NCBI GenBank assembly: GCA_021205755.1
Contig: JAJPWX010000038.1
Location: forward strand, 16,859 to 55,550
DNA: 38,692 nucleotides
Origin: Lachnospiraceae bacterium
Lineage (GTDB): Bacteria > Bacillota > Clostridia > Lachnospirales > Lachnospiraceae
Reading direction: 5' to 3'
The notes below the pieces were generated by a model. That model ran no database searches and was not told where the DNA came from. It saw nothing but the letters and a program-made list of their open reading frames with translations. Below are positions 24,820 through 32,795 of the stretch, one piece after another. The stretch's first letter is position 1; each line of letters opens with the position of its first letter. Both the position numbers and the translations under genes were made by a program.

Positions 24820-26256
24820 TCATCCGCGCGTTTTCTTTGCGCGTGCGCAGAGCTTTTGCAGGACCTCCAGCAGCATTTTCTCCCTCAGAAGAAGCAAAAG
24901 GGCGAAATAGACAATTGCCCCACATATCATCTGCAAAAGAACCACCCAGATGGAATCCGCGATCCGGCCCAGCGGCACGATCAGAAGAAGCATTCCCAGC
25001 GCTGCCACCAGCTTCTTCCAGTTGTTTTTCCATAAATGCAGCGGCCCGATTCTCTTTTGCACAGCGTAAAACTGAAGCAGCGTCACAAGCCACTCTGCAC
25101 ATACTGTTGTAATCGCGGCTCCTCTCTCATTGAAAATCGGGATCAGGATAAAATTCCCCACCAGATTAAACAAAGCACCCGCCACATAGGAAACCGTCAA
25201 AGGCCTGGTCTCCTTCGTCGCCACCAGAAACTGTGTCCCGCTGACATTGCTCAGCGCAATCGCCAGGATCACCGGAGAGAGGATATGCACCACCGCAATA
25301 CTTGCCTGGTAAGCTTCCCCGAGATACCAGGGTACAAACGTTTCAGCAATCACAGCCATTCCAAACGCGATCGGGAGAAAAAACAGGAGCATAAAATTCA
25401 CCGAGCCCTGCACCAGCTCCTTTATTTTTTCTCTGTGCCCCGCCGCAAACTCATTCGCAATCCTCGGCATCAAGACCGCCGTCATCGCCGTTGCAAATAC
25501 CAGAGGCGTCTTTACCAGCGACTCTGCCTTGTCATAGAGGGAAACACAGCCGATCTGATCTGAGAGCAGCCCCAGCATCGTTTTATCAAACAGTACATAC
25601 AGAGAGGAAGCAGCCTGCGGAAGGAACAGAAGCAGCACCGGCCGGATATGCCGCCGAAGATTCAGCGCGCCAATCCCCCGAATGTCCAGATAGCGTCTCC
25701 CCTGCCAGGCCATCAGCAGATCGCCGAGCAGCTGACCGGACGCGGTAATCGTGACATAAAGAAGCAGGTCATCCGGCTTTCGGATCAAAAGGAAAATACA
25801 GGCAGTCACAAGCAGCTTGACACAGATATTCCGAATGACCACCGGCTTCATTTCTTCCATGCCGATGAAAAGCCAGGAAATATCAAAAAAATAGCAGACC
25901 AGTGTAACCGTCTGAATCAGAAATACCGTCCGGTATTCCGATCGCAGCGCGATGCCCACATATACAAGCACTACGAGAACGCAGAGAACCGTCCGCAGCA
26001 AAAAAATCTCCAGAAAGGTCTTCGTCAGCTTTTCCCGGTCGTCTCTCACATACGCGATCTCCCGGTTTGCGTAGGTATTTGTCCCTAACGTACCCAGGAT
26101 CTCCGCCAGCTGTACGACAGAAAGCACATAGCTGTCAATTCCCAGTGATGTTGCCCCCAGCGTTCTGGTCAGGTACGGGGTCGTCAGAAGGGGAATCAGC
26201 ACAGCCAGGAGCTGATACGCGCTATTGTAAATGTAATTCTTCGTGAGCCTGTTCAT
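24820..26256 (-). CDS. Oligosaccharide flippase (Wzx-like)
   Basis: This 478-residue membrane protein of the MATE-like flippase fold has about 12-14 helices. It begins NYIYNSAYQLLAVLIPLLTTPYLTRTLG, the typical Wzx/RfbX N-terminus, and has SWLFIGMEEMKPVVIRN and a PRIANEFAAG block, both family-typical. It would move the undecaprenyl-linked repeat unit from the inner to the outer leaflet. Its first 35 bases overlap the end of the DUF2304 gene, so the two are translationally linked. No adjacent priming transferase or polymerase is present in this part of the locus. Confidence 0.92.
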   Translation of the reverse strand: MNRLTKNYIYNSAYQLLAVLIPLLTTPYLTRTLGATSLGIDSYVLSVVQLAEILGTLGTNTYANREIAYVRDDREKLTKTFLEIFLLRTVLCVLVVLVYVGIALRSEYRTVFLIQTVTLVCYFFDISWLFIGMEEMKPVVIRNICVKLLVTACIFLLIRKPDDLLLYVTITASGQLLGDLLMAWQGRRYLDIRGIGALNLRRHIRPVLLLFLPQAASSLYVLFDKTMLGLLSDQIGCVSLYDKAESLVKTPLVFATAMTAVLMPRIANEFAAGHREKIKELVQGSVNFMLLFFLPIAFGMAVIAETFVPWYLGEAYQASIAVVHILSPVILAIALSNVSGTQFLVATKETRPLTVSYVAGALFNLVGNFILIPIFNERGAAITTVCAEWLVTLLQFYAVQKRIGPLHLWKNNWKKLVAALGMLLLIVPLGRIADSIWVVLLQMICGAIVYFALLLLLREKMLLEVLQKLCARAKKTRG

Positions 26257-26638
26257 GATCCGCGTTAACCCCCGCCCCGGTTCCGGCCTCTTTTTTATCC
26301 TTCTCCCAGGTATCGTTTTCGAGCGCCATCATCTGCGCCAGCTTTCTCACCTTTCCCGTTGTTCTGGACAGACTGACCGTCAGAGTAAAAATAATCGTGA
26401 CAGCAAGCAAAAAACCAAGGAAAAAAATCATATTGACCGGCGAATAAATGCCGATAAACCTGGCCAGCTTCGTCATGGTCCCCGGGAAAATCGAAAAAAT
26501 CAAAAGCACGATCAGGCAAAAAAGCCAGACCAACACGTATTTCAGATCCAGTGTCCGCTTCTTCAGCATGGCAATAATCACAGCCAGAGCCGCGAGCAAT
26601 ATGACCACAAGAATAATCTGAAGCCTGAATGACATCAT
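26222..26638 (-). CDS. DUF2304 small membrane protein
   Basis: This 138-residue protein has three hydrophobic helices (about 3-22, 28-48 and 60-85) and a charged cytoplasmic tail rich in Glu/His. The spacing and the KKRTLDLKYVLVWLFCLIVLLIFSIFPG block match DUF2304, a family routinely encoded beside family-2 glycosyltransferases in surface-polysaccharide loci. The start at 26638 (ATGATG) has AAAGGAG eight bases upstream. It overlaps the flippase by 35 bases and follows a family-2 glycosyltransferase by about 50. Its likely role is as a membrane partner of that transferase (inference). Confidence 0.87.
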   Translation of the reverse strand: MMSFRLQIILVVILLAALAVIIAMLKKRTLDLKYVLVWLFCLIVLLIFSIFPGTMTKLARFIGIYSPVNMIFFLGFLLAVTIIFTLTVSLSRTTGKVRKLAQMMALENDTWEKDKKEAGTGAGVNADHEQAHEELHLQ

Positions 26639-26690
26639 ACGGAGCTCTCCTTTCCTATCATGCATCCGCCTGGATGCGTGACCTTTCCAG

Positions 26691-27377
26691 TCAGCGAAGC
26701 CGTTCCATGAGGATCGCCAGAGTGACCTTAATCATGTAATAAACCGATTTGCGGGCAGAGATAGAGGATACCCCACCTGAGCGCTCCCGCATTCTCACAG
26801 GCACTTCTTTTACGTTGTATTTGTGCCGTAAAAGACGTGCCACGGTCTCCGGCTCCGGGTAGTCTCTCGGATAATCCCGGATAAACAGCTCCATCGTCCT
26901 GCGATTGCACAGGCGCATACCAGAGGTAGCGTCCGTAATTGTCTTTCCAAACAAAACGCGCATCAGGAAAGTAAAAAAACGAATACCTGAGCGCCGAATC
27001 CAGGAAGACTGAAAGCCCTCATTATCAATAAAACGGGAGCCAATCACCATATCCAGGTTTTCCGAAATCAATTCATCCGCCATCATACCCAGATAGGAGG
27101 CGTCATGCTGACCATCCCCGTCAATCTGCGCCGCGATATCATAACCATTGCGGTACGCATACAAATATCCTGTCTGGACCGCACCGCCAATCCCCAGATT
27201 GATCGGCAAGTCCAGCACATGAATGTGGTTCTCTCTGCATATTTGTAATGTGTTATCTTTGGAACAGTCATTGACCACCACATAGTCAAACCCCGGCGCA
27301 TTTTTTTCCACATCTCGAACCGTGTCAAGAATGCTTTCCTGTTCATTATAGGCCGGTATGATTATCAGTTTTTTCAT
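26691..27377 (-). CDS. Family-2 glycosyltransferase, polyprenyl-phosphate sugar synthase-like
   Basis: The 228-residue protein is all GT-A domain: LIIIPAYNEQESILDTVRDVE, NDCSKDNT, metal motif AQIDGDGQHD (about residues 85-94), and the GSRFIDNEGFQSSWIRRSGIRFF and TDATSGMRL blocks of the DPM1-like subgroup. It lacks membrane helices of its own; the DUF2304 protein directly downstream may supply the membrane anchor, a pairing seen in many Firmicutes. The start at 27377 has GGAGC eight bases upstream. A hairpin-rich gap separates it from the preceding glycosyltransferase. Confidence 0.9.
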   Translation of the reverse strand: MKKLIIIPAYNEQESILDTVRDVEKNAPGFDYVVVNDCSKDNTLQICRENHIHVLDLPINLGIGGAVQTGYLYAYRNGYDIAAQIDGDGQHDASYLGMMADELISENLDMVIGSRFIDNEGFQSSWIRRSGIRFFTFLMRVLFGKTITDATSGMRLCNRRTMELFIRDYPRDYPEPETVARLLRHKYNVKEVPVRMRERSGGVSSISARKSVYYMIKVTLAILMERLR

Positions 27378-27403
27378 CTGTCTGTGCTCCACATCTATTC
27401 TCG

Positions 27404-27428
27404 TAACTGCTTTGCAGCGTACAGTTAC
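27404..27428. repeat. Short inverted repeat, possible relic of the dispersed palindromic family
   Basis: GTAACTG (27404-27410) and CAGTTAC (27422-27428) flank an inner CTGC-ttt-GCAG hairpin. The termini, and the preceding bases CTC, match the start of the 109-bp element at 11908 (ctcGTAACTG). It is too short to be sure it belongs to that family. Confidence 0.45.
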
Positions 27429-27434
27429 CTCTAT

Positions 27435-27456
27435 AAAACTCTGCTTTCCGGCAGAG
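27435..27456 (-). terminator. Weak terminator or attenuator within the polysaccharide locus
   Basis: On the minus strand, CTCTGC-cggaaa-GCAGAG (27456-27439) is followed by TTTTATAG. The 6-bp stem is short. It lies 25 bases after the stop of the glycosyltransferase at 27481-28266, so it could reduce transcription from the rfbA promoter into the rest of the locus. Confidence 0.45.
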
Positions 27457-27480
27457 ACTTTCTGTCTTTTTCACAGCTTT

Positions 27481-28266
27481 CTACACCTGATTGGAATTCT
27501 GCCCTGTCGCATATAGTTTTCCAATCAGTCTTGCCGCCCAGGCCGGCCAGAATTTCCGGAACATCTCATATTCCTCATCGGTTCGCTGATGATCTCCGAT
27601 GGCCTGGGAAGTCTCCGATTCCGCATGAATCCGATGTCCCATCAGTGGCCTGGAATCATAGAGAAACGCTCCTTTTCTTTTTGAGATGGTTTCCCAGGCT
27701 TCCCAGTCTTCGCAGGCTCTGTAATGGTTCTGAAAGATAACCTCTGGGAGATTCCCGGACGCATAGCACACAGACGGACAGCAAATCGGCATCCCAAATG
27801 ACAAAATTCTTCTGCGTATCCATACGGAATTTCGAAAACAGGGGAGCCGAAGCGGAAGAAGCATCAGCCGTTTGACGCCAAGCAAACGGTTTTTCATTAC
27901 TTTCTCCCCGTTGCGGATCTCATAATAATTGCAGAAATAAATCAGCGGTTTTTTCGCCGACGCCATCGCCTCAAGCGCACAGGCAAGATATGTCTTCTCA
28001 TAAATATCATCCTGATGCGCGATTGTAATATAACCCCCGCCCGCTTTTGCGTAGCCAAAGTTCCAGTCCTGCGTGATGCCGCCTTCCCCTTCATTTATAT
28101 AATATGGAATCTGGTATTTCTCCGCCATACTTTTGATATAGTGATTTGGCGTAGAGGTCACCAGAATGATACGGCTTTTCACCGTCTGCGCCAGCAAAGA
28201 GCAGATACAGTCCTCAAGATATGGACTTTCTTTGTATGCACAGATTACAAATGTATGCTCATTCAT
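27481..28266 (-). CDS. Family-2 glycosyltransferase
   Basis: The 261-residue protein has a short GT-A domain. The N-terminus reads FVICAYKESPYLEDCICSLLAQ, then LVTSTPNHYI and a metal-binding IAHQDDIYEK (about residues 88-97). The C-terminal half has CEDWEAWETISKRKGAFLYDSRPLMGHRIHAESETS, a pattern of small family-2 transferases of EPS loci. The start at MNEHTF is preferred because it begins at the fold's first strand, though its ribosome site is weak. It follows rfbA by 27 bases and is probably co-transcribed with it. Donor unknown; dTDP-sugars are plausible. Confidence 0.87.
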   Translation of the reverse strand: MNEHTFVICAYKESPYLEDCICSLLAQTVKSRIILVTSTPNHYIKSMAEKYQIPYYINEGEGGITQDWNFGYAKAGGGYITIAHQDDIYEKTYLACALEAMASAKKPLIYFCNYYEIRNGEKVMKNRLLGVKRLMLLPLRLPCFRNSVWIRRRILSFGMPICCPSVCYASGNLPEVIFQNHYRACEDWEAWETISKRKGAFLYDSRPLMGHRIHAESETSQAIGDHQRTDEEYEMFRKFWPAWAARLIGKLYATGQNSNQV

Positions 28267-28293
28267 TCCACTCACTCTAAGCAGCCGCATTTT

Positions 28294-29190
28294 TTAATGC
28301 AGCGCGTCCAGATACTTCCCTTCCAGGACATCCATCAGATACTGTCCATACTGGTTCTTCTTCAGTTCCTGGTAGATTTCCAGCACTTCCTCGCGGGTAA
28401 TCCAGCCATTAAGATACGCAATCTCCTCCAGGCAGGCAATCTTCCTGTGCTGATGATCTTCCATGGTTTTCACAAAATTGGTCGCTTCAACCAGGCTCTC
28501 GTGCGTACCGGTATCCAGCCAGGTAAAGCCCTGTCCAAGCAGTTCGACATTAAGATCGCCCGCTTCCAGATAGATGCGGTTCAGATCTGTGATCTCCAGC
28601 TCGCCTCGCGCGGATGGCTGCAGATTTCTGGCGTAATCCACGACCTTATTGTCGTAAAAGTACAGCCCGGTCACACAGTAATTGCTCTTCGGATGCTCCG
28701 GCTTCTCTTCAATCGAAACCGCATGCCCTTCCTGATTAAACTCCACAATACCAAAGCGCTCCGGGTCATCGACATAGTAGCCGAATACGGTCGCCCCCCT
28801 GCCGCTCTCGGCATTCTCCACAGCGGCTTTCAGACGCTTTTTCAGTCCATGACCGGCAAAAATATTATCGCCCAGAACCATAGCCACTGTATCATTTCCG
28901 ATAAAATCCGCGCCAATAATAAACGCCTGTGCCAGCCCGTCCGGACTTGGCTGTACTGCGTAGGACAGATGCACGCCAAACTGATGTCCGTCGCCCAAAA
29001 GCGCCTCAAAGCGAGGCGTATCCATCGGCGTCGATATGATCAGAATGTCGCGGATGCCAGCATTCATCAATACCGACATGGGATAATAAATCATCGGTTT
29101 ATCATAAATCGGCAGCAGCTGCTTACTCGTCACTTTAGTTAATGGATAAAGGCGCGTTCCTGAGCCGCCCGCCAGAATAATTCCCTTCAT
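28294..29190 (-). CDS. rfbA: Glucose-1-phosphate thymidylyltransferase
   Basis: RfbA/RmlA joins dTTP and glucose-1-phosphate to make dTDP-glucose, the first step toward dTDP-rhamnose and other deoxysugars. The 298-residue protein begins [37 protein letters not shown], the diagnostic nucleotide-binding signature, and has VLGDNIF (metal Asp) and EEKP motifs; length is standard. The start at 29190 has GGGAGG ten bases upstream. An open frame reads 93 codons further upstream through the palindromic element, which is not credible protein. It is the first gene of the surface-polysaccharide locus and is preceded by a promoter and a long structured leader. Confidence 0.97.
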   Translation of the reverse strand: MKGIILAGGSGTRLYPLTKVTSKQLLPIYDKPMIYYPMSVLMNAGIRDILIISTPMDTPRFEALLGDGHQFGVHLSYAVQPSPDGLAQAFIIGADFIGNDTVAMVLGDNIFAGHGLKKRLKAAVENAESGRGATVFGYYVDDPERFGIVEFNQEGHAVSIEEKPEHPKSNYCVTGLYFYDNKVVDYARNLQPSARGELEITDLNRIYLEAGDLNVELLGQGFTWLDTGTHESLVEATNFVKTMEDHQHRKIACLEEIAYLNGWITREEVLEIYQELKKNQYGQYLMDVLEGKYLDALH

Positions 29191-29223
29191 AAATAAAAAT
29201 CCTCCCGGATAGTTTTTGTTTTT

Positions 29224-29417
29224 CATTTCGATGCTGTTCTTTGCTTTCTTCAGAACAGCAGGCCACAGACCGCCTTCTTCGAAGGCTATATGCCGCTGAC
29301 GCGTCATATGTCTGAGGCTTGATGGGCGTCCCGCCCATCCCGAAATGAAAATACAGCCTTTAGCAGGCAAGCCTGCACAGTCTGTCTTTTCATTTCGATG
29401 CTGTTCTGGACTGTTAC
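29224..29417. repeat. Palindromic dispersed element, copy 3 (194 bp, composite)
   Basis: Contains two copies of the motif CATTTCGATGCTGTTCT (29224-29240 and 29391-29407), the last followed by GGACTGTTAC. Inner hairpins are GCCTTC-ttc-GAAGGC (29272-29286), GATGGGCG-tcc-CGCCCATC (29321-29339) and a 16-base arm pair CGAAATGAAAATACAG (29341-29356) with CTGTCTTTTCATTTCG (29382-29397), 15 of 16 paired. The latter closes GCAGGC-aa-GCCTGC (29363-29376). The left part (GCTGTTCT...AGAACAGC) looks like the end of one unit joined to the start of another. It lies wholly inside the predicted rfbA leader RNA. Confidence 0.85.
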
Positions 29418-29420
29418 AAT

Positions 29421-29449
29421 ATTGTACTACAACCCGCAAAAGTGTGCAA
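29421..29449 (-). promoter_or_regulatory. rfbA: Candidate promoter of the rfbA/surface-polysaccharide locus
   Basis: On the minus strand, TTGCAC (29449-29444), a 17-base spacer and TACAAT (29426-29421). The -10 matches five of six consensus bases. The predicted start, about 29414, is just inside the end of the palindromic element, giving a leader of roughly 220 bases. Confidence 0.5.
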
Positions 29450-29496
29450 GCAAATGTGGATTTTCTCACAAAAGCTTAATAAAATTTTAGAAATTG

Positions 29497-29536
29497 AAAA
29501 AGAAAAGCCGCAGGGAAACATCTACTTCCCTGCGGC
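29497..29536 (-). terminator. Intrinsic terminator of RNase Y gene
   Basis: GCCGCAGGGAA (29507-29517) and TTCCCTGCGGC (29526-29536) form a perfect 11-bp stem with an 8-base loop. On the minus strand it is followed by TTTTCTTTTTC. It begins 16 bases after the gene's stop. Confidence 0.93.
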
Positions 29537-29551
29537 AACTTATTCTGTCTT

Positions 29552-31105
29552 TTACTTCGCGTAATCGACCGCTCTGCTCTCGCGAATCACGCTTACTTTG
29601 ATCTGCCCCGGATACTCCAGCTCCGCTTCGATCCGTTTGGCAATCTCCCGCGCGAGAAGCGCCATGCCTGCGTCATTCACCTGATCCGGCACGACCATAA
29701 CCCGTATTTCCCTACCTGCCTGAATAGCAAAGGATTTCTCCACACCCTTGAAGGTGTTCGTAATATCTTCTAACTGTTTTAATCTGTTTGTATATGTTTC
29801 CAGAGTCTCACGACGTGCTCCCGGACGGGCTGCCGAAATGGTATCCGCAGCCTGTACAATGCAGGCGATCAGTGATTCTGGTTCTACATCTCCATGATGA
29901 GACTCCACGGCATTAATGACAATCGGGGACTCTTTGTATTTTCTGCAAAGTTCTGCTCCGATCTGTACATGAGAGCCTTCCATATCATGGTCGATGGATT
30001 TGCCAATATCATGCAATAAACCCGCACGCTTAGCCATTCTCACATCGACACCGACCTCACCAGCCAACAGCCCGGAGAGCTGTGCCACTTCAATCGAATG
30101 CTTCAATGCGTTCTGACCATAGCTGGTCCTGTATTTCATTCTGCCCAGCAGACGAATCAGCTCAGGATGAATGCCATGTACGCCAACCTCCAGCGCGGCA
30201 GCTTCTCCTTCCTCGCGAATAATCGTCTCCACCTCACGTTGCGCCTTTTCCACCATTTCTTCAATTCTGGCCGGGTGGATACGACCATCTACGATCAGCT
30301 TCTCCAGTGCAATTCTTGCTACTTCTCTTCTGATCGGATCAAACGCAGACAGGATGACAGCTTCCGGCGTATCGTCAATGATGAGATCCACACCCGTCAG
30401 TGTTTCCAGTGTACGGATATTTCTTCCCTCGCGTCCGATAATCCTGCCCTTCATCTCGTCGCCCGGCAACTGAACCACAGAGATCGTCGTCTCTGCGACA
30501 TGGTCAGCGGCACATTTCTGAATCGCCGTAACCACATATTCTTTTGCCTTCTTTCCAGCTTCTTCTTTTGCCTGGCTCTCCAGTTCCCTGTAGAGCTTCG
30601 CAGTATCAATTTTTACTTCATCTTCAACAGTTTTTAAAAGATATTCTTTTGCTTGTTCAGAGGTAAGTCCTGAGATTCTCTCGAGTTCGGTCAGACGCTG
30701 GTCACGAAGCTTGTCCACTTCTGCGGTCTTCTTCTTTAACTCTTCTTCCCTGGCTGTAATTCCTGATTCCCGGCGTTCCAGAGCGTCCGCTTTCCTGTCT
30801 ACACTTTCTTCCTTTGACAGGACGCGCTTCTCGTAACGCTGCAATTCTGTTCTGCGCTCTCTCGACTCTTTTTCCAACTCATTCTTTGTCTTCAAAGATT
30901 CTTCCTTCGCTTCCAGAAGTGCTTCGCGTTTCTTTGACTCTGCAGCCTTCAGAGCGTCATCGATAATCTGCCTTGCTTTCTCCTCAGCACTGCCAAGTTT
31001 TGCTTCTGTCGTCTTTTTATAGTAGTTAACAGAAACAAACGCAGATATCGCGGCCGCCACCAGAACCAGCACAATTACAACAGCAATTGTAATTACTGTA
31101 GGCAC
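29552..31105 (-). CDS. rny: Ribonuclease Y
   Basis: RNase Y is the membrane-anchored endoribonuclease that starts mRNA decay in many Firmicutes. The 517-residue protein has an N-terminal membrane helix (about 5-25), a long Glu/Lys coiled coil (about 28-200), a KH RNA-binding domain with [15 protein letters not shown] (about 213-227), and an HD hydrolase domain with [12 protein letters not shown] and AVESHHGD. Length is typical. Translation starts at GTG 31105 with AAGGAGG seven bases upstream. It has its own near-consensus promoter (31185-31213) and a strong terminator, so it is probably transcribed alone. Confidence 0.97.
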   Translation of the reverse strand: MPTVITIAVVIVLVLVAAAISAFVSVNYYKKTTEAKLGSAEEKARQIIDDALKAAESKKREALLEAKEESLKTKNELEKESRERRTELQRYEKRVLSKEESVDRKADALERRESGITAREEELKKKTAEVDKLRDQRLTELERISGLTSEQAKEYLLKTVEDEVKIDTAKLYRELESQAKEEAGKKAKEYVVTAIQKCAADHVAETTISVVQLPGDEMKGRIIGREGRNIRTLETLTGVDLIIDDTPEAVILSAFDPIRREVARIALEKLIVDGRIHPARIEEMVEKAQREVETIIREEGEAAALEVGVHGIHPELIRLLGRMKYRTSYGQNALKHSIEVAQLSGLLAGEVGVDVRMAKRAGLLHDIGKSIDHDMEGSHVQIGAELCRKYKESPIVINAVESHHGDVEPESLIACIVQAADTISAARPGARRETLETYTNRLKQLEDITNTFKGVEKSFAIQAGREIRVMVVPDQVNDAGMALLAREIAKRIEAELEYPGQIKVSVIRESRAVDYAK

Positions 31106-31184
31106 AGGAGCACCTCCTTATTCATTTTTCATTGTTCACAGTCTCATCCGCCCTGCTATAGACAGACGACCAGACAACGCCTTA

Positions 31185-31213
31185 ATTCTATACTGTTTTT
31201 ACAAATGTGTCAA
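31185..31213 (-). promoter_or_regulatory. rny: Sigma-A promoter of rny
   Basis: On the minus strand, perfect TTGACA (31213-31208), 17-base spacer, TAGAAT (31190-31185, five of six consensus). It starts eight bases from the stop codon of the L,D-transpeptidase gene and gives a leader of about 72 bases. Confidence 0.78.
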
Positions 31214-31220
31214 GCAATTC

Positions 31221-32651
31221 CTACTCCGTTTTATATAAAAAGATCGGCGTGCGCTCTTCCAGCTCATTATAAATGGTCTCTGCCACATCGTACGGCAGGT
31301 TTACACAGCCGTGCGATCCATTGGTCTGGTAGATGGTTCCCCCGAAAGAAGAACGCCAGGTTGCGTCGTGCAGCCCCTGCCCATCGTGGAACGGCATCCA
31401 GTATGTCACATCCGTCTCCCACGCGCTTGAGCCGGAACCGCCGCTTAATGTCACATTCATCTGTTTGTAGGGAATCATAAAGACACCCGTCGCTGTTTCC
31501 CGTTCTTCCGTCGGCTTACCTGTGACACAATCGCTCTCTACAATCAATTCTCCATCCTTATAATACCAGATATGCTGGCTCGTCAGATCTACCTCAACAT
31601 ACGTACCGCAGATATCATCCGTGCCGTTGCGCGCCAGCCCTTTCGTAGAATACACCGGCTCGCGGGTCACCTCCGTATTCGACGTGATATCCGCTATCAG
31701 TTGTTCCGCTTCCGCACTCTGGTCAATCTGATAACCATAATCGCTGCTCTCATATGTGATCGTATCTCCATTGCTGGTCGTAAACGTGCGCGGCAGATAC
31801 AGGGTATTGTAGGTAGCCGCCAGATTATAGACAAAATCCTCCACCTGCTCTTCGTCAATCGAAGCGAGCTCACCATCGATGATGATCCAGTCCTGAATCG
31901 TGGTCCAGTCAAGAGTCACCGTCTCATCACCGAAAGTCAGCGTAATGACAGCATTGCAATAAGAATTATAAATATCCATGAGGGTATTCATATCCAGATC
32001 ATCCTGCGTTACCGCCGGCAGATAATAAAAGGATTCCGGAAGCGTAATCACCACATCCTCCTGCGGACGGCTCTCGGCCACAAGCTTATCCACACAATCC
32101 TTCACCATAACCTGGAGATCCGCGTCATCAAACTGTGTACCGTAAACTTCCTCTTTGATGTAGTAATTCGTTCCGTCATATTCCAGCGTTGCGTCCTCGC
32201 TTTCTGTACGCGCAGATGCAAAATTATCGGAAGTCACGGCTGACAAAAAGACATTCTCGTCAAAATCAAACGTCACCTCCACCTCAAACGTATTCCCCTG
32301 ATACAGGCTGGCAAGCAGTCCCTGATTCTGCTCACGCAGGCAGGTCTGGATATCGCCCAACAGCTTTGTCTCATCAATCGTGTAACCCATCTGTGAAAGC
32401 TTTAACGTCAGCGCCGTCTCATCTCCCTCAAGAATCGTAACCGTCGGCGCGCTGTAGTCTGCCTCCAGCATGTCAAAAACCTCTGAAACACTCATTCCGG
32501 ATACGTCATACCCATTCAGCGTCGTCTCCTCGAAAAACAGACCACTGTTCACCTGCTGGTAAAGATAGTAGCCTGCTCCTCCAAGCCCCGCCAGCAACAC
32601 AATTACAATGAGTACAATCGCAATCCGTAATCCCTTATGCTTTTTTTTCAT
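31221..32651 (-). CDS. L,D-transpeptidase (YkuD) with putative peptidoglycan-binding domains
   Basis: The 476-residue protein is anchored by one N-terminal helix (about 10-30, after MKKKHKG) and faces outward. Residues ~45-330 resemble the tandem PG_binding_4 region of this family: an acidic/aromatic beta-rich stretch with two similar halves. Residues ~345-476 form the YkuD catalytic domain, with TGKPTEERETATGVF, then HDGQGLHDATWRSSFGG and the nucleophile in NGSHGCVNLPYDVA (Cys about 449), plus the conserved His. The family makes 3-3 (or 1-3) peptidoglycan cross-links or attaches proteins. The start has AAGGGG seven bases upstream. No terminator separates it from rny, but rny has its own promoter. 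Confidence 0.93.
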   Translation of the reverse strand: MKKKHKGLRIAIVLIVIVLLAGLGGAGYYLYQQVNSGLFFEETTLNGYDVSGMSVSEVFDMLEADYSAPTVTILEGDETALTLKLSQMGYTIDETKLLGDIQTCLREQNQGLLASLYQGNTFEVEVTFDFDENVFLSAVTSDNFASARTESEDATLEYDGTNYYIKEEVYGTQFDDADLQVMVKDCVDKLVAESRPQEDVVITLPESFYYLPAVTQDDLDMNTLMDIYNSYCNAVITLTFGDETVTLDWTTIQDWIIIDGELASIDEEQVEDFVYNLAATYNTLYLPRTFTTSNGDTITYESSDYGYQIDQSAEAEQLIADITSNTEVTREPVYSTKGLARNGTDDICGTYVEVDLTSQHIWYYKDGELIVESDCVTGKPTEERETATGVFMIPYKQMNVTLSGGSGSSAWETDVTYWMPFHDGQGLHDATWRSSFGGTIYQTNGSHGCVNLPYDVAETIYNELEERTPIFLYKTE

Positions 32652-32682
32652 GAAAATCCCCTTACCCTTCTTGTCATTCTCC

Positions 32683-32712
32683 TATCTTGCACCATTTAGC
32701 AAAAATAGTCAA
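32683..32712 (-). promoter_or_regulatory. Candidate promoter of the L,D-transpeptidase gene
   Basis: On the minus strand, TTGACT (32712-32707) is five of six consensus. An 18-base spacer leads to AAGATA preceded by TGC, which looks like a weak extended -10. It lies just after the phoR-like terminator and about 35 bases before the start codon. Confidence 0.35.
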
Positions 32713-32734
32713 GCCTGGGAATCTTAAGAAAATT

Positions 32735-32777
32735 ATAAAAACCGGGATTAACGCGCATTTTCGCACGTTTCCCGGTT
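32735..32777 (-). terminator. Terminator at the end of the pst-pho operon
   Basis: On the minus strand, AACCGGGA (32777-32770) pairs with TCCCGGTT (32747-32740). The inner AACGTGCG-aaaa-TGCGCGTT continues the stem with wobble pairs and a two-base bulge, and TTTATAATTTT follows. It starts about 20 bases after the histidine kinase stop. Confidence 0.88.
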
Positions 32778-32795
32778 ATTTGCCACATCACTTTC

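Larger units (their letters stand above)
29191..29551. other. Intergenic leader region between rfbA and RNase Y
   Basis: The 361 bases hold, from left to right, the rfbA ribosome site, the palindromic dispersed element (29224-29417), a candidate rfbA promoter (29421-29449), an AT-rich spacer and the RNase Y terminator (29497-29536). No short gene was recognised. Confidence 0.75.

Noticed and set aside
29191-29469. 93-codon N-terminal extension of rfbA
   Set aside because: It reads through the palindromic repeat element and upstream of the promoter; the conserved protein begins at MKGIILAGG with a ribosome site.
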